Source: Rhizomys pruinosus
Taxonomy: Eukaryota; Chordata; Mammalia; Rodentia; Spalacidae
DNA: 64,000 nucleotides
Assembly: GCA_009823505.1 (NCBI GenBank)
Contig: VZQC01005745.1
Location: forward strand, 467,039 to 531,038
Direction of reading: 5' to 3'
Positions 24,574-36,007 of the stretch are shown here, piece after piece. Below the pieces are notes generated by a model, which saw nothing but the letters and a program-made list of their open reading frames with translations, ran no database searches and was not told where the DNA came from. Numbering within the stretch: position 1 is the stretch's first letter; every line of letters starts with the position of its first letter. Made by a program: the position numbers and the translations under genes.

Positions 24574-24812
24574 GCTGGAGAGATGGCCTAGCGGTTAAGG
24601 GTACCGACTGCTCTTGCAGAGGACCCGGGTTCGATCCCCAGCATCCACATGGCGGCTGAGAACCGTCTGTATCTCCAATTCCAGGAGAACTGCAGTTCCA
24701 GGTGAATCCGACGCCCTCTTCTGACCTTGGCAGCATTGCACGACACGGGTGCACAGACCTACATGCAGACAATACATTCATACACATAAATCAATAAAAA
24801 ATAAAATAAAAT
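24574..24812 (+). mobile_element. B2 SINE with 16-bp TSD
   Basis: The head gagatggcctagcggttaag is followed by gacccgggttcgatccccag. A B2 variant body carries two related gaattcc/cagttcc-like segments, and the tail is AAATA-rich. The perfect TSD aaaacaggtaatgtgg lies at 24558-24573 and 24813-24828. The retained CpGs suggest a fairly young insertion. It inserted at the truncated 5' edge of the neighbouring L1. Confidence 0.97.
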
Positions 24813-24828
24813 AAAACAGGTAATGTGG

Positions 24829-27800
24829 TTCCAGACTGCACTTGCTACTCAGATACTAGTAACATACTTACAGTCTTACAGTGGGAGATAACAAACACTT
24901 TTTAAAGATTTTTAAATAGCAGTTCAAACATCAAAAGCAGTATTCTAGCCTGGCAAAAATAGTTTTAAGCAGTTTCATGATAGCTACATGATATACTCAG
25001 TGAAATATTCATATTTACATTTCCCAAAATCATTGTGAGTTGTTTAGGTGTGAAAGCAAACATAAAGGCACATGTCTCCCTTGACATCAAATGGTGGGCA
25101 AAAGCTGATGTACATCTGATAGAAGCATTTGCCTACACAATATGTAAATTAATATTTAAAGTTATATGCTATGATTAATTGAATCTCATCAAAAATAATG
25201 GGAAAGAGTTTGCCTGTATGGTGCAATTGATTAAGTATTACTGCCTTGTGAAATCTATGGTAAATCAATTTCATTTACAGCTTTCAGACATTTGTGACAT
25301 TTAGGAAAGTAATCTGCATAGCTTATGATTGTTTCTGAGTCCTTGATAGAAGCTTTAATTTCCTTACACAGATAAATTAGAGGCACAGGTTTGGCTTGGA
25401 TGTTTCAGTTCAGTTACTTTATATTTGTTGTTTGTAATTCAAATGTTTAGACACAACCAAAAACAATAAACTCCTGTGGATATAGTCTTCCTAGTGTCAT
25501 TGTAAGCATGTGGGTTATGTACGCTGTACCAGATGTTGTAAGCCTGTGTGCACTGCCTTCACTGTTTATGCAAAAAGGCAATAATGCATAATATTGTAAA
25601 TCATTTGTACCCTGGGGCAGATGTTTTCATTGTTTCATCAAACTACCTAAACAATTATGATCTGTTATTTTGCATTTGTGATATTTCTTGTATTAATTAA
25701 CAATTTCTACCAGTTTTCTTTTATAATCTTCAATATATCCTAAAGCAGCCCTCAACACCATCATTTAATTTTTCTTCTTTGACTAGAAACATATGGCAAG
25801 TTTAATAAAATATCCTATAATCACAGGCTTTACAGACACAAGACTTTTTACCCTTATATTTTCCATCACAAAAGATGTTTCTTAGACCATTCTAACCAAG
25901 TAATAGAAATAATAATTCTAGTATCAGTAGTTCCAGACTGGTGAGTTTTCTGAGCTGTATATGGCAATGATGGAAGCAATAAATGCTAAAAACCTTATAG
26001 TCAAAAGATGAGAATTAGGTGTTATAAGAAAATTACATTAAGTCTGCATTTGACTGACAGCACAAGTATTTCACCAGGTGTCAGTTCATGCATAGAGGAA
26101 AAAATAAATGAGACATAACTAGAGTTAACCACAGTCAGTATACACATTTTAACAAATGTGCATTCATAGAAAAGACTGTTTTCAAGCATTATACTCATTA
26201 AATAGAGTAAAATACTTGGCTGTTTAATCATATATCATCATTTTAATGAGCCCAAACTCAAATATTAGTAATTTCCCATGGTTCTGGCTAATATTAAGGT
26301 CATAAATATAATAACCCTAATTTTTACTTATACTAATTAGGACAGGTTGTGCCAAGAGATGCTAAAATACAAAATAGTATTCATGTCATAACATCTATCT
26401 CCATTGTCTGAATAAAATGTCCAGCATTACCTTCATTTACTGCTCTTACTTACATCTCAGTCTCCAGAAGACTGTCACAGAGAAGATTAAAAACTGGCAC
26501 TACGAATCACAACTTCTGCTAATACCATGTTTTCCATACACTATGGTGACAAATGATGAGAGAATTATGAACTCTTCAGTTCAATAATCCAATATTCCAC
26601 CAGTTGTTAGCAAAAGTAGTGTGAAACAAAACACATTCTGAACAGATGCCAAGGTTAAAATACTGCTTCAAAGTCTATAAACTTATTACATGCTATTACA
26701 AAGTGCCAACAGTTTTCCCTTCCTAGTACTTTCATTTTACTCTAAATCGATTGGAATTACCACATTAAATCTGTGTCTTTGAGAGCCCAGCACAGGGATA
26801 AACAGGCAGATTAAACACAGGATGGCTGGCAAACTCATACAATGTAATTATTTGTTCTTATCATTCTAAGCTCTTCACTTGAATCTGCATGTATTTAAGG
26901 CACAGACAAATCTCAGAACATCTCTTTATGTTCAGGGAAGGAAAGCAATCATAAAACTTTTTCCTTCAAAGCATTTATATTCTGATATTAGAAATGAGAT
27001 GGAGATTTATATGCTTTTTAGAGTAAATTTGCTCCAAAGAACATAAGATAACAAAAGAAAGAGCTGCCACAAGCAGTATTCAATTGTCATATATACAGCA
27101 TGCACAAATGATAAACATGTTTGGATTCAGGAAAGAATTCTTTAGGCTCATGCAAAAACTTGTTCATGAAGTGGGGTCTGTGCTTCTTTTAAAAGATCAT
27201 TAGTACATACATGAAGAATAGAGAGGAAAGATGGCTCTCATCCTGTATACTGTAGCCTAGATGGATGTTAGAAATGAGAGTTCACAGAAATAGTCTTTCC
27301 ACAACTACCACATGATCTCATTCATATATGATATCTGAAACAAGCTGATCTTATAATAGTTGAGGGTAGAATGGTAATTACTCAAAGCTGGGATGAATAC
27401 AAGACAGGAGAGGGAGAGATAGGCAAAGACTGATCAATGGATACTGACTTAAATTCAATACTAGCAAGAAGGTCTGATGTACAAGTGCATGGAAGTGGCC
27501 AGAGAGAAATATGTACATTGCAAGAAGCTAGAGGGAGAATTTTAAACATTTACTCGTAAAGAAATGATAAATATTTGAGAAAATATACATATCTAACAAA
27601 ATGCACATTGTATTAAAATATCACAACGTACCCTGTTAATATATACAATTTATGGGCTTTTGTGCCAACTAAAAGTAAACTAAAATGAAAATAAACTGGT
27701 TTTTCAAATGGATTTATGATTGCACATCACCATGGTTTTTAATTTCACCAATGAATTCATACTATTCTAGCTACTTAGGAATTTTATTATTTGTGATTAT

Positions 27801-27957
27801 CATCCATTTGTAGCTAAAAGTTCTTTGTTGTTATCTCAAAACTACAAATTTATAGCAGCTTCCTAGGTTTAGTTTTTAAAAACATATCACATATATGCAG
27901 ATAAGAGAGCTGTTTTATTCATTTCTATATTTGAAATAATGTTTATTAAGAATCACT
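24829..27957. other. 3.1 kb of repeat-poor unique DNA, no gene seen
   Basis: This is the longest stretch in the window without a recognised mobile element. It is AT-rich, with no long open frame and no clear exon. Repeat-poor blocks of this size in gene deserts often hold conserved non-coding elements. The part around 25140-25400 looks structured (several ATTA/TAAT cores), but no conservation can be shown from one sequence. Confidence 0.45.
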
Positions 27958-28451
27958 CTTGATCATAGCCAGTCTTAACAAGGTAAGATGAAATCTTAAA
28001 CTGGTTTTAATTTGCATTTCCTTAATTACTAACAATGTTCAACACTTTTTAAGATGTTTCTCAGCCATCTTTACTTCTTCATTTGTGAAGTCTCTGTTCA
28101 ACTCTTTTACTCCATCTTTTCATTGGATTTCTTGCTCCTTTGTTTTTTGAGTAATTTATATACTCTGGATGTTAAACCTCTCTCAGATGTGTCACTAGTG
28201 AAGGTTTCCTCCCACTCTGTGGGTTTTCTCTTCACTTCTTTGATGTTTGTTTCGCTACACAGAAGCTTTTGAGTTTAATGAGTTCCCACTTGTCAATTGT
28301 TAACCTTATTTCCTGGCAGCTGCTATTTGATTTAGAAAGTCTCTTCCTGCACCTATATCTTGTAGGTTACTACCAAAGTTTTCTTCTATCATTTTCAGAG
28401 TTTCGGGTTTCACATTGAGGTCTTTGATCCATTTGGAGTTGATTTTTTTTT

Positions 28452-28686
28452 TAATTTTATTTATTTCCGTATGTGTATGAATGTATTGTCTGCATGCAAG
28501 TCTGTGCACCCGTGACGTGCAACGCCGCGGAGGTCAGAAGAGGGTGTCGGACTCCCCTGGAACTGGAGTTCTCCTGGAATTGGAGTTTCAGACGGTTCTT
28601 AGCCGCCATGTGGGTATTGGGGATCGAACCCGGGTCCTCTGCAAGAGCGGTCGGCACTCTTAACTGCTAGGCCATCTCTCCAGCCC
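28452..28686 (-). mobile_element. B2 SINE, antisense, nested in L1, with TSD
   Basis: The plus strand runs from a T-rich tail through gccgcggaggtcagaagagg to gccatctctccagccc. The TSD is tga followed by a T-run, at 28440-28451 and 28687-28698. Many CpGs are retained, so it is a young copy. Confidence 0.95.
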
Positions 28687-29950
28687 TGATTTTTTTTTAT
28701 AGAGTGAATGATAGGGGTTTAGTTTTATTCTTCCAGAAGTGGTGATCCAGTTTTGCCAGCACCATTTGCTGAAGATGCTCTCTTTCCTCCATTGAGTCTT
28801 CTTGGCTCCTTTGACAAATATGAGGTCACTGAAATTGCATGTCCGCAAGTTTGGATCTTCCATTTTGCTCCATTGATCTGCAGGTCTGTTTTTGTGCCAA
28901 CACCAGGCTGTTTTTATGACTATAACCCTGTAATACAGTTTGAAGTCCGGTATAGTAATCCCCTCTGCATTGATCTTTTTGCTCAAGGTTGCTTTGGCTA
29001 ACTGGGGGCTTTTGTTTTTCCACATGAATCTTAGGAATTTTTTTTTTTCTAAATCTATGAAGAAAGTCATGGGGATTTTAATTGGGAATGTACTGAATCT
29101 ATAAATTACTTTGGGTAGGATGGTCATTTTTAATATATTAATTCTTCCAATCCATTAGCATGGTATATCATTCTATTTCTGGAGTCTCTTTCAATCTCTT
29201 TCTTCAAGGATTTAAATTTTTTTATTATAGAGATCTTTATTGTTTTTAGTCAGGTTTGCTCAGAGATGTATTTTTGAGGCTATTGTGAATAGGAAGGTCT
29301 CCCTGTATTCCTTCTCCAATTGCTTGTTGTTGGCATTTTTTCTGGATTAATTTTGTTACCTGCCACTTTACTACTGAAATGTTAATCATTTCTAGGAGCT
29401 TTCTGGTGGAATTTTTGATATCCCTTAGGTATACTATCATGTCATCTGCAAAAAGGGATAGCCTGACCTCCTCTTTTCCAATTAGTAATCCTTTAATTTT
29501 CTTATTGCTCTAGCAAGCATTTCAAGCACTATATTGAAAAGGATTGGAGATAGGGGGCAGCCTTGCCAGGTTTCTGATTTTAAGGGGAATGCTTCTAATT
29601 TTTCCCCATTTAGAATGATGTTGGCTGTGGGTTTGTTGTATGTGGCTTTACTTATGTTGAGCAATGTTCCCTCCAGTCCAATTTCCTCTAGGAATTTAAA
29701 CATGAAGGCATGTTGACTTTTATTGAAGACCTTTTACACATCAATTGAGATGACCATGTGCTTTTCTGTCTTTCAATCCATTTATGAGCTTTATGACACC
29801 TATTGATTTACAAATGTTAAACAATTGCTGCATCTCTGGTATGAATCCAACTTAGTCATGGAGGATGACCTTTTTGATGTACATCTGTATGTGGTTTGCA
29901 AGTAGTTTGTTGAGAATTTTTGCATCTATGTTCATTAAAGAAATGGGTCT

Positions 29951-30106
29951 TGCCAGACATGGTAGCACACACCTTTAATCCCAGCACTCAGAAGGCAGAG
30001 GCAGGTGGATCACTGCAAGTTCAAGGCCAGCCTGTTCTACAAAGAGAACTCCAGGCCAGCTGGGACTAAAGGGAGATCCTGTCTCAAAAATACAAAAAAA
30101 AAAAAA
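29951..30106 (+). mobile_element. B1 SINE nested in inverted L1
   Basis: The head gccagacatggtagcacaca is followed by gctgggactaaagggagatc and the end gtctcaaaaatacaaaa. The flanks aaatgggtct (29941-29950) and aaatggttct (30107-30116) are a 10-bp TSD with one mismatch. It belongs to the gggactaaa B1 group. Confidence 0.93.
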
Positions 30107-30211
30107 AAATGGTTCTATAGTATTCTTTTTTAGTTGCATCTTTGCCTAGTTTTGGTATTAGAGTGGTGCTGGCTTTGTAGAAGGAATTTGAGAGATTTCC
30201 CTCTGTTTCAA

Positions 30212-31558
30212 AAACAAATGATACCAAATGGTAGAGAAGTTGTGGGGAAAGGGGAACACTCATTCACTGCTTGCATGCAACCCCTGTGGAAAGCAGTGTA
30301 GAGAACTCTTAAAAGACTCAAAATGAACCTACCACTTGACCCAGTCATACCACTTCAGGGTATATACCCAAAAGCTTCATCCTATTGTAGAGATAAGTGT
30401 ACAAGCATGTTTATTGCAACTCTTTTCACAATAACAAAGAGCTGGAAGCAACCCAAGTATCCCTCAACTGATTAGTGGATAAAAGAAAATATAGTACAGC
30501 TACACAAGGGAGTTCTATGCAGTGGTAAAGAAAGACAACATCATGAAATTTGCAGGTAAATGGATGGAACTAGAACCCATTGAGCTGAGTGAAGTAACCC
30601 AGTCCCCAAAAAACAAATGACATATGGTGTCCCTCATTTGTGGATACTAGCACCAAATTGTATGTAATGCAAGGTGGGTAATATTTTTTAGTAAATATAA
30701 TACCACATTGCCTGATGCTACTATACATATATCTTGAATTTTATGTCTCTATTTTCCTAAGTTATAAGATTTATGAGAAAGAATCAATCTCTTCTTTAAA
30801 ATTAAAAATAAATCAATTACATTGAGCCAGGCGTGGTGGCCCACGCTTTTAATCCTAGCATTTAGGAGGCAAAGGCAGGTGAATCTTTGTGAGTTCAAGG
30901 CCAGCCTGGTCTACAGAGTGAGTTCCAGGACAGCTGGGGCTACAGGGAGACCCTGTCTTGAAAAGACCAAAAGAACTTAATCCTAGCACTTGGGAGGCAG
31001 AGGCAGGTGGATCTTTGTGAGTTCAAGGCCAGCCTGGTCTACAGAATGAGTTCCAGGACAGCTGGGGCTACAGGGAGACCCTGACTGAAAAAGACCAAAA
31101 AAAAAAAAAAAAGAAAAAAGAAAAGACCAAAAGAAAAAGTACATTGAAATATACATGAACTTGCTATGTATCTTGGGAATATAAATTATATTTCTTCTTG
31201 CCTGCATGCAACCTTATTGTTAAAATGTAAATTCCAAACATGTTTTGGAATTAACCTATAGCCTATTTTCAGACTCTGCATTTTTGGTTTATGTGTGGAG
31301 ATTACATATGCATATTTTAGAATAATATAAAGTTAAAGGGAACAACAATAACAAAAGACTTGTTCAAAGAATTGACCAAAACTGTGAACTTCTACATTGA
31401 AATTTTTAAAAAAGACTAAGAAAAAGACGCAAGATGGGACCTAATATGTATGGCAGAATGCATGTGCTGTGGTTGGGGGGAGGGGAGCATGGATGGGGAA
31501 ATGGGTCTAAATTTGATTGGGAAAGATTGTATGAAATACACAAAATCTCAATTTAAAA
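30212..31558 (+). mobile_element. LINE-1 forward 3' segment of the twin-primed insertion, interrupted
   Basis: It starts aaaacaaatgataccaaatg in sense orientation. It carries the ORF2 C-terminus and 3'UTR up to about 30690, then resumes at about 31185 and ends at about 31558 with the terminal 3'UTR segment and an A-tail. The gap of about 490 bp between the parts holds some unassigned sequence and a dimeric B1. No open frame survives. Together with 27958-30208 it forms a single L1 copy. Confidence 0.85.
30826..31139 (+). mobile_element. dimeric B1 SINE within one TSD
   Basis: Two B1 units are joined head to tail. Unit 1 (30826-30975) is complete and ends gaaaagaccaaaagaac. Unit 2 (about 30976-31139) lacks roughly the first 20 bp and starts ttaatcctagcacttggg. 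The TSD tacattga lies before unit 1 (30818-30825) and after unit 2 (31140-31147). No TSD separates the units, so the pair either inserted as one dimeric RNA or arose by unequal exchange. Confidence 0.9.
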
Positions 31559-32649
31559 AAAAGAATAGCTTTAAATTCAAAACTTTTCATTTTCAACTTT
31601 GTCACAGACTAACACATAAAAATATCCTGTTTCACCTCTGAATAAGTACAACATGGAAAAAGAGGTTTAAATGTAAAGAAATGGAGATATTCTTACCATT
31701 TTCAGTATTTTCATCCATTGCCTCCAAACAGAGTTGGCAACTTCATACTCAATCTTAAATCAAAGGCAGGACAGATGATTCTCTGATGCTGTCCTGCCTT
31801 CTGCCCTGAATGCTTGCAGATTCTCCTCATCAGAAATCAATACACCTGAAATTAAATTTCCAAGTAAACATTTGGCCAAATTATCACTTTTCCTCCTTTG
31901 TGACATTTATCAATATCAGAAACTTTCCCTTTTAACTATAGGAAGGTAGTCAGTCTCAGGAAGCTAGTACAGAGATCTGAGGTAGAGGAATCAGACACCA
32001 CCTGAATCCAAGGCTGGTAGGGGACAGAATGGGGAAAGGCGAGCAGAATGGAAGAGACACAAACACAGTGGGCAGGATCTGACTTACCAGAGTCCTGGAT
32101 GGCCGGTTGGTCCAGCTAGTCAGAAGCCATGAGAAATTGAGGCGGGTGTGGGGGGGAGAGACTAGCCCCTCAAGGGGACTTAGTAATCGACACTACACTG
32201 CTTAGCTAGTCTGTGTTAGAAAGCTACTCCACAAATCTGAAGAACTGGAGCCCACCTGGGTCCAAGGGCAGCAGGGAACAGGGTCTTAGTCCAGTCTTAG
32301 TCTCATTTTGTAATTGGTAAGTTGAAGTTATGTTTATTTTAGAATTTTATTGACAGGGAATTAATTATGCAGCATTATTACTAGTCACAAGTCATGTGGT
32401 CACTCAAAACTATTCATGTCTTTGAAACCATGTGGTGTAGACATTATATCCCTGTAAGCTTTAGACAAGAAATCTTCAAAAGAGCTTTCAATGTTAGACA
32501 AATCTTAAGTTGTTTTCCTTCATTAATGAAAAGATTACTTTCAGACAAATTGATAAGAATTCCTCCTAGGTACCTGAAACACTTCACTGACTAACATTAC
32601 TTTTAATAGGATGACTTTTTTCAGAACATAAATCCTACTAGTCCATGAG
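31559..32649. other. unassigned DNA with two related ~75-bp units
   Basis: No gene is visible. 31951-32030 and 32208-32283 are recognisably similar (for example agctagtac/agctactcc, then agatctgagg/aaatctgaag, then gaatccaagg/gggtccaagg) and lie about 258 bp apart. The block between is GC-richer than its surroundings. It may be part of an LTR or an L1 5'UTR monomer array, but I cannot name it. Confidence 0.45.
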
Positions 32650-32794
32650 TGTGTAAGGTCTTTCTAATTTCTGGCATCTTGTTCACTTTCTTTCTTCATT
32701 CTCTTAAAGTTTTTATTATACGTGTCTCCTCTTTATTGTTGAGATTTATTCAGGGGATTCTTATGGTTTGTGAGGCTATCATGAATTATATTTT

Positions 32795-33046
32795 TTAAAC
32801 AGTTTTTTATTAATTTTATTTATTTCTGTATGTGTATGAATGTACTGTCTGCATGCAAGTTTGTGCACCCGTGTCATGCAATGCCGCGGAGGTCAGAAGA
32901 GGGTCTCGGATTCCCCTGGAACTGGAGTTCTCCTGGAATTGGAGTTTCAGACGGTTCTCAGCCGCCATGTGGGTGCTGGGGATCGAACCCGGGTCCTCTG
33001 TAAGAGCGGTCGGCGCTCTTAACCGCTAGGCCATCTCTCCAGCCCC
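32795..33046 (-). mobile_element. B2 SINE, antisense, with 15-bp TSD
   Basis: It is a full-length B2 with high CpG retention (gccgcggaggtcagaagagg on the plus strand). The perfect TSD catgaattatatttt lies at 32780-32794 and 33047-33061. It is nearly identical to the B2 copies at 28452 and 23701, so it belongs to the same young subfamily. Confidence 0.97.
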
Positions 33047-33578
33047 CATGAATTATATTTTAATCTGATTTATTTCTCTTCATATTAGCTGTTGGTGTAT
33101 ACTAGTGTTATTCATTTATGTATATTAATTTTGTGTCCAGTTACCTTGCTGAATATTTTTATCCTATCTGATCATTTTCTGGAAGAGGCTTTAAGCTCTA
33201 TCATAACATCTACAATTAAAGAGATATTCTGACTTCCTTTTCAAGTGTCTTTCATTTATCACCTTCTCTTTTATTATTGGAGTAGCTAAAACTTCAATTA
33301 TTTTAGTTAATGGGAAAGATGAGAGTGGACATCCTTGTCTGATTCCTGATTTTAGTGGAAATACTTTGAATTTTCTCTATTCCATGGTGTCTGTGGGCTT
33401 ACTATATATTGCCATATTATCTGCATGTCTTTTATCATGGATAGATTTTGGATGAATTCAAAAGCCTTTTCTGCACCTAATGTGATGATTGGATAGTACT
33501 GTAGAGAATTTTTTTCTAGGTGGATTACATTTACTGATTTATGTATAATGAAGCATCCCTTAATTTCTGAAATGAAAA

Positions 33579-33620
33579 AAAAGATTAGCCATCACACTTA
33601 ATTGTGATGGGTAATCTTTT
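33579..33620. repeat. 17-bp inverted repeat, one mismatch, 8-nt loop
   Basis: The arms 33579-33595 and 33604-33620 pair at 16 of 17 positions around the loop acttaatt. The right arm fits the L1 sequence. The left arm looks like an inverted copy that replaced the original. Confidence 0.8.
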
Positions 33621-33778
33621 CGATGTGCTCTTGCATTCTGTTTTCAAGTATTTTATTGAGAATAATTATTACTGTTCACCAGCATGAATAGCATCAAATA
33701 TTACTTTGTTGTCAGGTCTTTTTCTGGATTTGTCATCAGTGTACCCATGGGCTTTATAAAACAAATTTGGGGGGGGGG

Positions 33779-33945
33779 GCATGGTGTTGTGGTACACAGT
33801 TTTATTCCTAGTACTTGGGAGGCAGAGGCAGGGAGAGCTCTGGAAAATCAAGTCAAGCCTTGTCTACAGAGTGAGTTCTAGGCCATCCGGGGCTAAAGGG
33901 AGACCCTGTCTCAACAATACAAAAAAAAAAACAAAAAAAAAAAAA
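33779..33945 (+). mobile_element. B1 SINE, diverged
   Basis: It is preceded by a G-run. The body has gtacttgggaggcagaggca and ggggctaaagggagaccctg, and the tail is A-rich. aatttgg occurs on both sides (33764-33770 and 33947-33953), a likely short TSD. Confidence 0.88.
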
Positions 33946-34165
33946 GAATTTGGAAGAATTCCTTTACTGTCTGTCTTTTGGAAATTTTTGATACAGTATT
34001 AGTTGTTCTTTGAATATCTGGTAGAATTCTTGGCTTTATCCAACTGGCCAAACTCTTCTTTTAGCTGGGAGAGTTTTATTTACTGCTTCTATATTATTGG
34101 TTCTTATGCGTTTATTTAAATAATATATTTCACTTGGTTTAATTTTGGTAAGTGAAACATATCTG

Positions 34166-34620
34166 AAAATTCATCCTATTATTACTTTTAGATTCTACAA
34201 TTTAGTGGAATACATGAAATCTGACCATATAATTTCTTCAAACTGCCAAAAATCTGTGGTGCAGAGTAGAAAGCCTCTTCAGTGAATGACACTGAAATCT
34301 ATACATCTAAATGGGGAAGAATGAAACTCAGTTTGATTCTCTTCTACTGTAGAAAAATCAACTGTACTGACCCATAGCGAATGAAAAAAAAAAAAAAAGA
34401 GTGCAACAGAGACCAACAAAGGTGAAACACTTTAATGTGTGCACACAGCAAAGTCATTTCTGAATGGGGTTACAAATTATTAGGAGATAAGAGCAATAGT
34501 TGGCAAATACTTTTGCATGTAATTAGAAACCTGAATATAAATGGTAGTAAGTACAAGTATGAAGAGACAGCTAATAGAAAGTATAAATTCTTTGCTATAT
34601 AATCATAGAACAATAGATAA
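34166..34620. other. unique DNA, no gene seen
   Basis: AT-rich, with a short poly(A) near 34384-34399. Nothing else can be assigned. Confidence 0.5.
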
Positions 34621-34632
34621 ATACCCAGAACA

Positions 34633-34788
34633 TCACCTGGTGTGGTGGTGCACGCCTTTAATCCCAGCACTCAGGAGGCAGAGGCAGGTGGATCTCTATG
34701 AGTTCAAGGCCAGCCTGGTCTACACAGTGAGCTCCGAGCCAGCTGGGACTAAAAGGGAGACCCTGTCTCAAAAATACCAAATAAAAAT
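34633..34788 (+). mobile_element. B1 SINE with 12-bp TSD
   Basis: The head ctggtgtggtggtgcacgcc is followed by gctgggactaaaagggagac and the end caaaaataccaaataaaa. The perfect TSD atacccagaaca lies at 34621-34632 and 34789-34800. Confidence 0.96.
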
Positions 34789-35079
34789 ATACCCAGAACA
34801 CATCAAGAATTCCAAAGGAAAAAACCAAGTAATCAATAAATGTGCAATCTTTTAAAATAAAAAAAAAGATAGTGAGTGGATGCTGACATCACTTAGGTAG
34901 GTTCAGTTCATGGTCATTTAAGATACTATCACCCACCCAATATAGTACTGTCCAGTGTATTACCCAAGATGTTCTCTTCAATATTAAAGTCCCTAAATAT
35001 TTTTTATTTGAGGCTTTATTCATTCTTCTCCACAAATAGAACTATGAGTACCACACCTCTATGGTCGTCTTTGAAAAAT

Positions 35080-35234
35080 GGCAGGGCGTGGTGGCGCACA
35101 CCTTTAATCTTAGCACTTGTGAGGCAAAGGCAGGCGGATCTTTGTGAGTTCAAGGCCAGCCTGGTCTAAAGAGTGAGCTCCAGGACAGCTGGGGCTACAG
35201 GGAGACCCTGTCTCGAAAAGACCAAAAAAAAAAG
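35080..35234 (+). mobile_element. B1 SINE
   Basis: The head ggcagggcgtggtggcgcac is followed by gctggggctacagggagacc and the end ctcgaaaagaccaaaaaa. It keeps several CpGs, so it is fairly young. Confidence 0.95.
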
Positions 35235-35239
35235 AGAAT

Positions 35240-35555
35240 CTCGCAGGTTTGCCTTGGAGAGTTCAGTTCTGTTTCTAAACCAGGAGGACCTTGTTTCCTG
35301 GATCCTCCTGCTTCCTCAGCCCTGGGCCTTCGAGAAGCCAAGACTGGCCAGAGGGCAGTGTGAGTTCATCTCAACAATGGCTGGGTACCATGCATGCAAC
35401 GACTCGCCAGCCATCCTGCCTTCGTCACACAGTGAAGAACCGCACAGCCTCTTCAGAAGATCTGGGCAACAAGCAGCCGAAGCACAGCAAGCTGCCCCGG
35501 CATTGCCCTCAGCACTGGTTCTGGGCAGAAGGAAAGAAATGGAGTTTTAAAATCA
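35240..35555. other. GC-richer unassigned segment, possible exon or retrocopy
   Basis: About 310 bp are GC-richer than the surroundings, between a B1 and an old B1. Plus-strand frames from 35173 and 35291 are open through most of it, but they begin in repeat DNA and I recognise no protein in them. There is no A-tail or TSD to prove a retrocopy. It could be an untranslated exon, a conserved element or unique DNA. Confidence 0.3.
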
Positions 35556-35579
35556 AAATGAATTAATGAAAACTTGCTC

Positions 35580-35690
35580 TGTTGCACATGTGCAGTCCCA
35601 GCTCTGGGGAGGCCAAAGCAGGAGAGTCTCCAATTTGAGGCCAGCCTGGGTCACACAGCAAGACCTTTGTTTCAAAGAAAACAAATAACT
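35580..35690 (+). mobile_element. old B1/proto-B1 SINE
   Basis: The segment cagctctggggaggccaaag, followed by gaggccagcctgggtcacac, is typical of old B1/PB1 SINEs. An A-rich end follows. Confidence 0.6.
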
Positions 35691-36007
35691 TTTTTAAAGA
35701 TGACCTAATAAATACATAGATTTATGTCCATTTTGTTATAGGAAGCCAGTGGTGATGATCAGTCAAAATAGGTCATAGCAAATTGAATATTCAAGTTCCG
35801 CTTAGATTTCTCTGAAGTTTCTGTATTCACTGTTGTAGTTACAGTTCACTATGTTTCTGTAATTCATCTTTCGTTCTGTTAGAGGCTTAGAATCAAGATG
35901 AGAAATTAGCCAGAGGAGGAGGATCTGGAGTTAGAGGCAAGCCTGGGATACATGTTTTTTTTTTTTAAAGTTAAAAAAAAAAGAAAAAAGAAGAACAAGA
36001 AAAGATT

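Larger units (their letters stand above)
27958..30208 (-). mobile_element. LINE-1 inverted 5' segment of a twin-primed insertion
   Basis: Antisense ORF2 starts at 27958 (complement of ggctatgatcaag) and runs up to about 30208 (complement of an upstream RT-region segment). The frames 28660-29127, 29246-29440 and 29482-29703 on the minus strand encode ORF2 parts including [17 protein letters not shown] and [18 protein letters not shown]. The DNA just left of 29460 still encodes FADD before MIVY, but frameshifts elsewhere kill the element. A B2 and a B1 are nested inside. The left end and the start of the + strand part at 30212 are adjacent positions of the same ORF2, which shows one inverted insertion. 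Confidence 0.88.
32650..34165 (-). mobile_element. old LINE-1 ORF2 segment, antisense, with nested SINEs
   Basis: The plus strand carries complements of the ORF2 RT region (gagagtggacatccttgtct, then caaaagccttttctgcacc, then ttctgttttcaagtattttat). Divergence is high and stops are frequent in all frames. A B2 interrupts it at 32795-33046 and a B1 at about 33779-33945. A short inverted duplication lies at 33579-33620. Confidence 0.75.
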
